Assembly (NCBI GenBank): GCA_900316855.1 | Contig: ONEK01000005.1 | Coordinates: 62,001 to 126,000 of the forward strand | Origin: an uncultured Lachnospiraceae bacterium | GTDB lineage: Bacteria > Bacillota > Clostridia > Lachnospirales > Lachnospiraceae | Reading direction: 5' to 3' | Length of the DNA stretch: 64,000 bases | Part shown: piece by piece, positions 35,783 through 43,490 of the stretch | How positions within the stretch are numbered: the stretch's first letter is position 1 | Layout: each line of letters starts with the position of its first letter | Program-made: the position numbers and the translations under genes | Notes under the pieces: generated by a model | What the model was told of the DNA's origin: nothing | Database searches by the model: none | What the model saw: only the letters and a program-made list of their open reading frames with translations

Positions 35783-35848
35783 TGATGCCTGCGTCAGCAG
35801 GCATCCATCGCGGAAAATGCGCGAATGCGGTTTTCCGTGTATGATCAC
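35783..35848 (-). ncRNA. two-hairpin dispersed element, copy A (leader of GH5 operon?)
   Basis: On the minus strand: ATCATAC, stem CGGAAAA/TTTTCCG enclosing CGC-ATTC-GCG (35811-35837), GATGG, then ATGCCTGC-TGAC-GCAGGCAT (35785-35804). About 140 bases later in the same direction GH5 begins. Copies B and C (56101, 54222) share the architecture with different but paired stem bases. The separate perfect hairpin GAATGATCCG/CGGATCATTC at 35881-35906 lies between this and the yolD-like gene. Confidence 0.6.
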
Positions 35849-35931
35849 AGGCCGGATGCCGCAGGCACCGGCCGGGTTTCGAATGATCCGCATCGGCGGA
35901 TCATTCAAACTTTCACTGGCGAGGGCAGACC

Positions 35932-36384
35932 ATGAATGACTATCAGGATATCCTCCATCTTCCGCATCATGAATCGCAGACGCACCCGCGTATGTCGATG
36001 ACGGAGCGGGCGGCGCAGTTTTCCCCGTTCGCGGCATTGTCAGGATATGACGACGCTGTGGAGGAGACAGAGCGCCTCACGGAAACCTTCCGGGAGCGCT
36101 CGGAGGAAGAGGAGAGCCGTCTGAACGAAATAACCGCCTCCCTCATCCGGCAGATGGAGCAGCATCCGGGCTTTCACCCGGAGGTCCGCATTGAGTACTT
36201 TGAGCCGGACGAGCGCAAGGAGGGCGGCGCCTACCGCATGAGAGAGGGGCAACTGCGATTCATCGATCCGGTGGCAGGCACCCTGGAGTTCACGGACCGG
36301 ACGAAGATCCGCCTGGACCTTCTGCGCTCTCTCGAGGAAAAAATGATTAAGGCGTCAAAAGCGATTACGGATTGTGGGGCATGA
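35932..36384 (+). CDS. YolD-like family protein
   Basis: 150 residues. HHESQTHPRMSMTERAAQFSPFAALSGYDDAVEETERLTE is the characteristic N-terminal block of YolD-like proteins, which in Firmicutes usually accompany UmuC/DinB polymerases and are thought to act with them. Here the partner would be one of the two Y-family polymerases in the window, though neither adjoins. Its last 13 codons plus 17 downstream bases (36343-36401) are repeated exactly at 41814-41872, marking it as the insertion site of the accessory island. Confidence 0.8.
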   Translation: MNDYQDILHLPHHESQTHPRMSMTERAAQFSPFAALSGYDDAVEETERLTETFRERSEEEESRLNEITASLIRQMEQHPGFHPEVRIEYFEPDERKEGGAYRMREGQLRFIDPVAGTLEFTDRTKIRLDLLRSLEEKMIKASKAITDCGA

Positions 36385-36401
36385 GTTTTGACACTGTAAT
36401 C
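36343..36401 (+). repeat. 59-bp direct repeat, left copy (att-like)
   Basis: Perfectly identical to 41814-41872. It covers the yolD-like 3' end from codon 138 through the stop and 17 bases beyond, so an element integrating here leaves the gene intact. Sequence beyond both copies differs at once. Confidence 0.9.
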
Positions 36402-36418
36402 TTTTCAATGTGCGAGGT

Positions 36419-36440
36419 GTACTCAAAACGTTTTGAGTAC
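36419..36440. promoter_or_regulatory. perfect 22-bp palindrome
   Basis: GTACTCAAAAC followed directly by its complement GTTTTGAGTAC. The core AAAACGTTTT resembles LacI-type operators. It lies just inside the island's left repeat and 173 bases before the LysE-type exporter. Confidence 0.65.
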
Positions 36441-36612
36441 ATGAAATCAAACTTTCATGGTGATAATTTGTGGCGAAAGCTTCTGACAGCTTGGGAAACG
36501 GCCGGGGTGCCAGCTGTGCTAGAATCGAAAGCGGATCTTTAGCCTGGAGATATTAATGTTTTTGCCTGCCTGCACGGATGCAGACGGAACTATTTTGCAA
36601 AGAGGTGAGGGT

Positions 36613-37227
36613 ATGCCAGCGTCCATCATTCCTTCCTTTCTGTACTACTGCTTCATCACCGGCATTACGCCGGGACCGGCCAATCTGTGTTCCCTTAACG
36701 CTTCCATGCGATACGGAAGAAGACGTGCCCTCCTGCAGTGGAGGGGCCTGTTCACCGGATACTGGATTGTCTCCATTGCTTCGGTGCTGATCACCTATTT
36801 CTTAGGCGGGGTACTCGGCAACTCGGTCAGTGTCCTTGCCTGGATCGGCGCAGGTTATCTTATCTGGATGGGAATACGGTCGCTGCTCCCGAAGAGGCAT
36901 GATGCTGACGGGGAGGAGCAGGAGGAAGGCCAGAGTTGTAATTTCCTCACCGGTCTCATCGTCCAGCTCACAAACGTTAAAATTATGCTGTCCTGCCTGA
37001 CCGCGCTGTCGGGGTATGTGCTGCCCTATACGCAGTCGTTCGGATCACTCCTTCTGGTCGGCATTTTCCTGCCCTTTACAGGACCCGTCTGCAACCTTGC
37101 CTGGCTTTTCACCGGCGCCGCACTTCAGAAGTTTTTCCGGAAATATGAAAAAATCATCAACATCGTGATGGCTGTATCACTGTTCTACTGCGCGTTCAGC
37201 CTGATACAGGCGGTATTTACAAGGTGA
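36613..37227 (+). CDS. LysE/RhtB-family exporter
   Basis: 204 residues with six predicted helices. The N-terminal GITPGPANLCSLNASMRYGRRRAL is the LysE-family signature (normally TPGPN). ATG 36613 is preferred because AGAGGTGAGGG precedes it; an earlier in-frame ATG at 36556 has no ribosome site. Family members export amino acids or similar small molecules; the substrate is not evident. First gene of the island flanked by the 59-bp repeats. Confidence 0.85.
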   Translation: MPASIIPSFLYYCFITGITPGPANLCSLNASMRYGRRRALLQWRGLFTGYWIVSIASVLITYFLGGVLGNSVSVLAWIGAGYLIWMGIRSLLPKRHDADGEEQEEGQSCNFLTGLIVQLTNVKIMLSCLTALSGYVLPYTQSFGSLLLVGIFLPFTGPVCNLAWLFTGAALQKFFRKYEKIINIVMAVSLFYCAFSLIQAVFTR

Positions 37228-37366
37228 TACCCTATGGCCCATGTAACGGTACTGCCCGGAAGCTTTATGATATTGCAAAGGGAAGGTTGATACTGCCTGT
37301 GACGGAAAGCCATTGGCCTCTGGAAGTTCTGATAAGGATATGGCCCTGACTTGCAGGGCTTCGTAT

Positions 37367-38104
37367 ATGAATGCATTTTGGTTTGACATCGACGACACAC
37401 TATACAGCCGCAGAAGCCTGCTGCTGCAGGCTGCAAAGGAAGTGGCTCCGCAGGGGATTTCCCTGCAGGAAGAGAGATTTATGCGTATCTTCCTGGAAAA
37501 GAGCGACGAGAATTTCCCTGATGTCGAGAGCGGGCGGATCACCGCATGGAAATCCAATGTCTGGCGGCTGGAAGAAACTTTCCACGAGATGGGTATAGCT
37601 TTTCCCGAAGGAACCGGAGCGGCTTTCGCAGACCGGTACACTTATCTTCAGGAGCATATCAATCTGTCTCCTGTGATGGCGAAGATGATGGACTACCTGG
37701 CAGATTTAAGACAGGAAGGGCCGGCTGAGATCTTCCTCGGCATACTGACAAACGGCCCTTCGGAGCATCAGTGGCAAAAGTACGACATGCTGGGGCTTGA
37801 GCGCTGGATCCAGAGGAAGAATGTCATCGTATCCGGTGATCTGGAGTTTGCAAAGCCGGATATCCAGATCTTCCGGGCGGCTGAACAGACTGTGAACAGG
37901 CTTCCGGGCGGCGGTACCGATCGAACCTGCTGGATGGTCGGCGATTCCTTAAGCCATGATATCATCGGCGCGAAACGTGCCGGCTGGAATACGATCTGGT
38001 TCAACCGTGGAACATCTGATGATGCAGGCAGGGAATTCAGTGACCGGATCGCGCATAGTGAAACGGAAATGTACGAAGCAATACGGCTGACGTTCGGAAA
38101 ATGA
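37367..38104 (+). CDS. HAD-superfamily hydrolase
   Basis: 245 residues from ATG 37367. HAD motif I is WFDIDDTLYSRR, motif II GILTNG, motif III Lys around FAKPDIQIF, motif IV MVGDSLSHDIIGAKRAGW. The helical cap between motifs I and II places it with type C1 HADs of the YjjG/phosphoglycolate phosphatase kind. An upstream in-frame start at 37340 or 37313 is possible, but MNAFWFDID is the natural N-terminus. Substrate unknown. Confidence 0.88.
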   Translation: MNAFWFDIDDTLYSRRSLLLQAAKEVAPQGISLQEERFMRIFLEKSDENFPDVESGRITAWKSNVWRLEETFHEMGIAFPEGTGAAFADRYTYLQEHINLSPVMAKMMDYLADLRQEGPAEIFLGILTNGPSEHQWQKYDMLGLERWIQRKNVIVSGDLEFAKPDIQIFRAAEQTVNRLPGGGTDRTCWMVGDSLSHDIIGAKRAGWNTIWFNRGTSDDAGREFSDRIAHSETEMYEAIRLTFGK

Positions 38105-38145
38105 GAGGATCGGGAACGATTGGAAGAAGGCTTTACCCTGCATGA

Positions 38146-38514
38146 CAGGGAATCACTCTTGTCCTCAGTACAGTGCTGGTACCTGTCCCTGCCAAGGCTG
38201 CAGCAGCATTATCCAGCGCTGACATGCCGGCGTTTGCCGGCAACTCGTTCGAAGCCGTTAACGGCAACGTTCCGTTCTTTACGGCGCAGGAGCTGCAGGC
38301 AGCAGGGGATGGTGATTTTGCGTTCTGCGAATTTGCAGATCCTGCGGCCTATAAGGATAAAATAGAGGAACTGATCGTCTACAACTGGAATCGGCATTAT
38401 CCTGCAGATACAAAATGCACACTGGAACTGAAAGAGTTCAGGAAGGTTGCAGAACGGGACTTTGCAGGAAAATCCCACGAGAAAGTGACAGAGCTGATAT
38501 ATTACAGGAATTAA
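38146..38514 (+). pseudogene. chimeric remnant: nuclease N-terminus joined to an unrelated C-terminus
   Basis: The frame is open from 38146 without a good start and reads TLVLSTVLVPVPAKAAAA (signal-peptide-like), then FAGNSFEAVNGNVPFF, the usual beginning of secreted DNA/RNA non-specific nucleases. At ~38340 it changes to KIEELIVYNWNRHYPADTKC...GKSHEKVTELIYYRN, which resembles a different small conserved protein annotated with RNase Z in some anaerobes. The nuclease catalytic region is missing. Likely a deletion fusion of two genes. Confidence 0.45.
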
Positions 38515-38543
38515 CAAGCGTACGCTGGGGAGAAGACAGCAAG

Positions 38544-38575
38544 AAGAGCAGGGCAGAGGTGTCCTGCTCTTATTA
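38544..38575. terminator. hairpin terminator between remnant and brnA
   Basis: AAGAGCAGG (38544-38552) pairs with CCTGCTCTT (38563-38571), followed by ATTAT. It may serve both converging units. Confidence 0.65.
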
Positions 38576-38642
38576 TAAGCTTCTTCTTTGAACTGTGTGG
38601 TATCTGACACTCACAGTTCTCAGTAGCTATTCGTATACAAAA

Positions 38643-38891
38643 CTATACCCAGCTCACATTAAGTTTTCTTCCCTCTTTTACACAGTCCATCAGATATAGG
38701 TTGATCAATGATTGATAAGGTATTGAAGTTTCTGCAGCCTGTTTCTTGAAATATTCAATGACGATCGGAGACAGATTGATGGTAACCGTCTTCTTCAGCT
38801 GTTTTGCATAGGGATTCATAATGGCCTTGCTGAAATCAAACTCCCGGTTCAGGATTTCTTCATCGGTCTGGGTTATTTTACTGGTCTTCAT
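38643..38891 (-). CDS. brnA: BrnA-family antitoxin
   Basis: 82 residues. TVTINLSPIVIEYFKKQAAETSIPYQSLINLYLMDCVKEGRKL is the BrnA ribbon-helix-helix-like C-terminal region, preceded by the toxin-contacting FDFSKAIMNPYAKQLKK. It overlaps the toxin gene by 14 bases and follows it, the usual BrnT-BrnA order. BrnA neutralises BrnT and represses the operon. Confidence 0.88.
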   Translation of the reverse strand: MKTSKITQTDEEILNREFDFSKAIMNPYAKQLKKTVTINLSPIVIEYFKKQAAETSIPYQSLINLYLMDCVKEGRKLNVSWV

Positions 38892-39171
38892 TATTGCTCC
38901 TTTCGTAATTCCTTTCTTCTGATGCTGTGGCTTTTCTTGACGATATAATTCGTATTACCGATTCATCACGAATACAGTGGACAACCAGCAGAATATGCCC
39001 GAAACTGCTACATCCAAGAAGACGAAAGCGGTCTTCGTCAGAAGAATGCTTTTCATCATATTCCAGAAGTGCATTTTCGTCATAAAATACTGTAGCTGCT
39101 TCCTCAAAGGATACGCCATGTTTTGCCTGATTGATCTTGTTTTTGTTATCGTCCCATTCGAATGAGTACAT
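38878..39171 (-). CDS. brnT: BrnT-family toxin (RNase)
   Basis: 97 residues. FEWDDNKNKINQAKHGVSFEEAATVF is the BrnT N-terminal signature; RFRLLGCSSFGHILLVVHCIRDESVIRIISSRKATASEERNYE carries the RelE-like core and the usual R-x-I-S-x-R-x-A ending. BrnT is a translation-blocking ribonuclease. AT-rich promoter sequence lies directly upstream. Part of the island between the 59-bp repeats. Confidence 0.92.
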   Translation of the reverse strand: MYSFEWDDNKNKINQAKHGVSFEEAATVFYDENALLEYDEKHSSDEDRFRLLGCSSFGHILLVVHCIRDESVIRIISSRKATASEERNYERSNNEDQ

Positions 39172-39188
39172 GTTCCATCCTCATACAT

Positions 39189-39232
39189 AATATTTATGAA
39201 ATAAATATAAAATATTTATTTTAGCAAGTCAA
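39189..39232 (-). promoter_or_regulatory. brnTA promoter with AT-rich inverted repeat
   Basis: Minus strand: TTGACT (39227-39232), 17 bases, TATATT (39204-39209). AATATTTAT...ATAAATATA type inverted repeats overlap the -10 and start region, as expected for autoregulation by BrnA. Confidence 0.7.
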
Positions 39233-39258
39233 CAAATTGTGTGTGATACTTGACAAGC

Positions 39259-39296
39259 GGTCAGCTACTCCGGACTAAAGTCCGGGGTAGCTGACC
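39259..39296. repeat. long perfect hairpin, left
   Basis: GGTCAGCTAC-T-CCGGAC-TAAA-GTCCGG-G-GTAGCTGACC. Two nested stems separated by one mismatched base pair. Its partner in style, though not in sequence, is at 40138-40179. Confidence 0.7.
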
Positions 39297-39320
39297 GGAG
39301 ACATCGGGATCATATCTTCA

Positions 39321-39818
39321 GTGGACGTCTATGACAGGTCAATAACTCCTGCAGGACAAATGCCTGCGGAGTGGGAGCCAGTTCAGGCCCCGGACAGTAC
39401 TGGCAGTAATGCCACTGCAGATCGTGAATACACTGGAACGAAAGCCGGTTTCGGGAAGCCTGCGCTGCAGGAAGCTGCGCCAAAGATGATGGCTGCGGAG
39501 CCCGGCATAATATATGGGGCAGAGACCGCCCCGGCAAAGCCGACACATGAGGAGTGGTTAATGCAGGACCTTTTTGCCCGCCTCTCCCGGTCGAAGTTCC
39601 GGATGAGGTTTCACCTGTCGGACGAAGACAAGGCCTATATCAGGGAAAAGGGCCCGGACACAATCCGTGATCACGACGTGCAGATCATCACGAGACGCCT
39701 TGCTCCCGCAATGCCGAAAAATGATGGAAAACAGACACCGATGCGCGGCGAACCGCATGGCCATCCGGTGTTTCTTGCGCAGCACGCCACAGGAACATGC
39801 TGCCGCGGATGCCTCGAA
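39321..39818 (+). pseudogene. DUF4186-family protein, C-terminally truncated
   Basis: The frame from ~39570 reads LFARLSRSKFRMRFHLSDEDKAYIREKGPDTIRDH...RLAPAMPKNDGKQTPMRG...HPVFLAQHATGTCCRGCLE, the DUF4186 signature with a short GEPH insertion. After CRGCLE the expected family ending is replaced by unrelated residues (TCRVLPAGPAV...), so coding ends at ~39818. The N-terminal ~80 residues from GTG 39321 are not family-like. Function of DUF4186 is unknown. Confidence 0.5.
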
Positions 39819-40041
39819 ACCTGCCGAGTGCTGCCTGCAGGTCCTGCAGTGTCATGCTATAAATGCCGTCGAAGGTAACATTGTCATACCCGGCAGGATC
39901 CCAGATATCTGTGCCGAGACCTTCCAGATGGACTACTTTTCTTAATTCTTCGATGGTGTAGTGGGTTTTCTTCTTGTTAATTTTCCTGCCATTGGCAATG
40001 CCTCGCTGTACGCATCTGTCCGATTGACCAGCACCAGACAT
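39688..40041 (-). pseudogene. truncated unknown protein facing the DUF4186 remnant
   Basis: ATG 40041 has an excellent AGAGGAGG seven bases upstream. MSGAGQSDRC... leads into KKTHYTIEELRKVVHLEGLGTDIWDPAGYDNVTFDGIYSMTLQDLQAALGRF, which looks like real protein; from ~39818 it runs antisense into DUF4186 and loses character. Another frame just upstream (YEKYINAKSGSIVFFPERGG...) also looks coding, so a frameshift near 39985 is possible. I do not recognise the family. Confidence 0.3.
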
Positions 40042-40137
40042 TTGGAGCCTCCTCTTTCTGGAAAAAACACAATGCTTCCTGACTTTGCATTTATATATTT
40101 CTCATATGCTTGCTTACAGCAAACATCCGAAACCTGT

Positions 40138-40179
40138 AGCCGACTGTACCACGGGGCAAGCCCCGGGGTACAGTCGGCT
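40138..40179. repeat. long perfect hairpin, right
   Basis: AGCCGACTGTACC-A-CGGGGC-AA-GCCCCG-G-GGTACAGTCGGCT. Same nested design as 39259-39296: outer stem, one mismatch, GC-rich inner stem. The pair bounds the decayed 39.3-40.1 kb segment. Confidence 0.7.
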
Positions 40180-40207
40180 GAAGATCTCCTGATTTGGAGA
40201 ACAATAA

Positions 40208-41566
40208 TCATATGCATCCTGTCATATATACAGGAATATACATCAGACTGTCTTCTGCTTTGAAATCTTTTGAATAAATGATAAAGCGATCTTCCATCTT
40301 GAGCTGGTACTTTTCCTTGAAATAGTCAAATGAAGCGTGGCGTTTGTAGCCGGATGATTTCACTTCGATCGGACAGACCTTTTTTTTGCGGACAGTCAGG
40401 AAATCCAGTTCATAAGGATTCGGGCGGTTATTTCCCTCCGGCTGGTATGAAAAACGGTGGAAATACAGGTCGTGCCCGGAGCATTTAAGCATCTGACTGA
40501 CGATGTTTTCCATTACAGGGCCGAGATCCCACCCGGTGTGGTCGGAGATGATGGCGCGGTAAATATCATTAATATCGACCGTATCATCTCCATAGCGTGC
40601 CATTGCGGTCAGCAGGAGGCCGGTATCCCCCATATAGAGTTTGAAGTCGCTCTTGTCTGCATAGGCTTCCAGATCCACAGCGGGTTTCGTGACTCCGATG
40701 CATTCATTTCCAATCATGGATTCGGCGACTAAGCCGACGGATTCGACATAATCACGGTAGCGGGCATTTTTATCAACGGTTGACAGACGATAGTGCGAGT
40801 TGTGATTGGAGAGCTGCTCCGGAATGGCCTTAAAGATGATGGAAGCCTTTTCTCTGTTATCATCATCGTATTTTTTGAGATCCTCTTCGTACAGCTTGAG
40901 GATGGTCCGCTTCATATAATCAATCTGCTCGTAGTTTCCGCCGTCAACGAATGCCCGGACGGCCTGAGGCATACCGCCCACTGCCATATAGTCACGGAAA
41001 CGCGACATAATCTTTCTGTGCATGGCAGCACCGAGGGACTCCCGATTCCGGAAAGCGTCCTCAATGACGGAATAGCTATAGGAATCCCCCTGAGCCCAGA
41101 GGAATTCTTCAAAGTCCATGGGGAACATGCTGATCCGTTCTTCTTCGGACGGAATCAGGATTTCCTTTGATGTCTTCCTGATCCGGATCAGAGAGCCGGT
41201 TTCCAGATAATCATAACGTCCGTCCTGAACGAGGTATTTGATTGCCTGGCGGGCTTCCGGGAACATCTGTATTTCATCCAGGATAATAATAGCTTCCCTT
41301 TCGGGCAGGGACTTTCCTTTGAAGACGAAGAGCCGGCGGAAGAAGCCTGCCATGTCCCCGAGAGAATCCGTAAAAAGATGCTTCACATCTTCGCTTTCTC
41401 TTGCAAAGTCCAGGATCAGATAGTCCTGATATTCATTTTTAGCAAATTCCTCAGCGATGGTAGATTTCCCAATCCGACGGGCCCCCTCAATCATGACAGC
41501 GGTTTTCCCTTGAGAAAGATTTTTCCAATCGACAAGTTTTTGATAGATTTTTCTTTTAAAAAGCAT
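40208..41566 (-). CDS. AAA-type ATPase with DUF4143 (DEXX-box/PD-(D/E)XK-like C-terminus)
   Basis: 452 residues. Walker A EGARRIGKSTIAEEF (residues ~27-41), Walker B AIIILDEIQMFPEA, and a sensor GSLIRIRKTSKE. The C-terminal ~130 residues (ELDFLTVRKKKVCPIEVKSSGYKRHASFDYFKEKY) match DUF4143, whose D...E-V-K pattern resembles restriction-nuclease folds. The family is widespread in anaerobes, often in accessory regions, with no firm function; defence or toxin-like roles have been suggested for relatives. Last gene of the island. Confidence 0.88.
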   Translation of the reverse strand: MLFKRKIYQKLVDWKNLSQGKTAVMIEGARRIGKSTIAEEFAKNEYQDYLILDFARESEDVKHLFTDSLGDMAGFFRRLFVFKGKSLPEREAIIILDEIQMFPEARQAIKYLVQDGRYDYLETGSLIRIRKTSKEILIPSEEERISMFPMDFEEFLWAQGDSYSYSVIEDAFRNRESLGAAMHRKIMSRFRDYMAVGGMPQAVRAFVDGGNYEQIDYMKRTILKLYEEDLKKYDDDNREKASIIFKAIPEQLSNHNSHYRLSTVDKNARYRDYVESVGLVAESMIGNECIGVTKPAVDLEAYADKSDFKLYMGDTGLLLTAMARYGDDTVDINDIYRAIISDHTGWDLGPVMENIVSQMLKCSGHDLYFHRFSYQPEGNNRPNPYELDFLTVRKKKVCPIEVKSSGYKRHASFDYFKEKYQLKMEDRFIIYSKDFKAEDSLMYIPVYMTGCI

Positions 41567-41638
41567 GGCTCAGCTCCCTCAACGTAATGCAAGGATAGCA
41601 CGAACTCACAAAATCGGCAATTTCAAATAGCCAATAAT

Positions 41639-41686
41639 TCACGAAAACGACGAAACTATTGTAAATGATTTTCACGAAAACGACGA
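41639..41686 (+). repeat. 16-bp direct repeat upstream of the AAA ATPase
   Basis: TTCACGAAAACGACGA at 41639-41654 and 41671-41686, a 32-base period, 73-120 bases before the ATPase start. Possible operator pair. The remaining 41687-41813 sequence shows no gene. Confidence 0.6.
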
Positions 41687-41813
41687 TTCATGGGTCGCAG
41701 TGTGCCAATCAAAAGCCCGCCTTGCACGGAGCCCTTCCTTAATGCCTTGTTCTCTGCTGCCGTCAGATCTTCTTTTTCCTTCTTAAAGCCGCAGAAATCC
41801 GCATTTGTATAAT

Positions 41814-41872
41814 ATGATTAAGGCGTCAAAAGCGATTACGGATTGTGGGGCATGAGTTTTGACACTGTAATC
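41814..41872 (+). repeat. 59-bp direct repeat, right copy (att-like)
   Basis: Identical to 36343-36401. Here the yolD-like tail is not preceded by yolD coding sequence, so this is a duplicated end and not a second gene. Confidence 0.9.
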
Positions 41873-41915
41873 AAAGGGTTCTTTACAGGGGAAGGAAAAA
41901 GCGATAAAGTACATT

Positions 41916-41928
41916 AAAACGTTTAACC
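41916..41928. promoter_or_regulatory. LacI-type operator before the arabinoside regulator
   Basis: TTAAAACGTTTAA with perfect core AAACGTTT (41919-41926), 33 bases before the lacI ATG. A related box TTAAACGGTTAA lies at 43149-43160 before GH127, so the encoded regulator may control both itself and the operon. Confidence 0.65.
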
Positions 41929-41961
41929 ACCGAATCACTTCATTCCCCGGGAGATAGTACC

Positions 41962-43152
41962 ATGGTCACAATCCGCGAAATCGCCAGAGCCTGCGGCGTC
42001 TCTGCCGCAACAGTCTCCAATATCATGAATGACAGGGGCAAGACGAGCGAGGAGACGAAGCGCAAGGTCCTCGCCTACGCCGAGAAGGTCCATTACTCCC
42101 CGAACGCGGTCGCGCGGAGCCTGAAGATGAAATCCTCCCGCAGCATCGGTGTTATCGTGGAGGATATGACAATCTTCAGTATTCCGGATATTGTGGATGG
42201 CATCACGGACTACTGCGACCGGAGGGATTATAAGATTCTCCTGTCCAATCTGCGCCTCTTCAAACGCTTCTATGATACCTATTACAACCAGGATTTTTAT
42301 TTTGACCAGGTCCGCAACGCCATCCGTACCCTGATGAACTACAAGGTGGACGGAATTATTTATGTGACTGCCCATGAGCGGAATCTTGACTGTCTGCCGG
42401 AGGATCTGGAAATACCGATGGTGATGGCTTACGGATATACACACAGCAGCAGAATTCCCTCTGTCGTGGTGGATGACGTGGACGGGGCGTATCAGATCAT
42501 GAGCGAGCTGATCCGCAGCGGCCATACCAACATCGGCGTCGTCAGCGGCAAGGCGGATTCCCTTCACACGCAGGCGCGGCTGATGGGAATCCAGAAGGCA
42601 CTCTACGATGCACACCTGCCGTTTCTGCTGGACCACGTGAAGGTCGGCAACTGGGAACGTCAGTCGGGATATGACGCGGTCGACGATCTGCTCCGGCAGG
42701 GCGTGACGGCGATCTGCTGCATGAATGACCTTATGGCGGGCGGCGTTTATGACCGCCTCTACGAAAAAGGGCTGACCGCCGGAAGAGACCTTTCTGTTAC
42801 GGGCTACGATGACAGGCAGACATCAGCTTACTACCATCCTGCCCTCTCAACCGTAAAGCTTCCGCTCCACAACATTGGCTATGCTTCCGCCGTGGTCCTG
42901 CTGGAAATGCTGGGCGAGGATAGTTCCGGCGCCAAGGAGAACGATACAGCCCCCGAATTTCCCGAAACAACGGGCAGGAAAACCTCCGGCCCGCAGGAAA
43001 ACACCCTGATCCGGAGCCGGTGGAAAAAGACAACCGGCCACAAAGACGACATCGTATACAGCATTCCCTGCGAACTGGTGCTGCGCGACTCCATCGCGGA
43101 TATCCGCAGCGGATTGCAGGAGAAGGCAGATCTACCGCTTCACATCGATTAA
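41962..43152 (+). CDS. LacI-family regulator of the arabinoside locus
   Basis: 396 residues. HTH TIREIARACGVSAATVSNIMNDRGKTSEETKRKVLAYAEKVHYSPN, then the sugar-binding-type domain with TGYDDRQTSAYYHPALSTVKLP. About 45 residues (GEDSSGAKENDTAPEF...KTTGH) are inserted near the C-terminus between the last helix and the final strand IVYSIPCELVLRDS, making it longer than the usual ~340. It precedes the GH127-importer-GH43-GH51 genes and is likely their repressor, sensing an arabinoside. Confidence 0.9.
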   Translation: MVTIREIARACGVSAATVSNIMNDRGKTSEETKRKVLAYAEKVHYSPNAVARSLKMKSSRSIGVIVEDMTIFSIPDIVDGITDYCDRRDYKILLSNLRLFKRFYDTYYNQDFYFDQVRNAIRTLMNYKVDGIIYVTAHERNLDCLPEDLEIPMVMAYGYTHSSRIPSVVVDDVDGAYQIMSELIRSGHTNIGVVSGKADSLHTQARLMGIQKALYDAHLPFLLDHVKVGNWERQSGYDAVDDLLRQGVTAICCMNDLMAGGVYDRLYEKGLTAGRDLSVTGYDDRQTSAYYHPALSTVKLPLHNIGYASAVVLLEMLGEDSSGAKENDTAPEFPETTGRKTSGPQENTLIRSRWKKTTGHKDDIVYSIPCELVLRDSIADIRSGLQEKADLPLHID

Positions 43153-43160
43153 ACGGTTAA
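43149..43160. promoter_or_regulatory. LacI-type operator overlapping the regulator stop codon
   Basis: TTAAACGGTTAA. In the following 300-base gap, AAGTAAAACGAT occurs twice (43212-43223, 43394-43405) and GTTGCAC/GTGCAAC form an inverted repeat at 43204-43237. These are the visible candidate control sites of the GH127 operon; no gene is seen in the gap. Confidence 0.5.
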
Positions 43161-43490
43161 CTTATTTTCGACAGATCCCTTTATTTTATGATCATTAGGA
43201 GAAGTTGCACAAAGTAAAACGATTCAATTCGTGCAACATTACCAACTGAATCCGGTTGCAATTCAGAACAAAAAGAACTATCATTTTGAATAGCTGATAG
43301 GAAAACAGTCACGAAATATTGAGCAATGTGACGAACAAAGAACGGCAGGGCTGCGCGGAATATGCAGCAAACCCGTTTTATTTTTTCCTTCGGAAGTAAA
43401 ACGATAAACATAATTTGAGCAATTACTTTCAGACAGATCACGGCAGGAACAGTGCACCGGAATGAAGTGGAGTTATTTGGAAATCACAGG

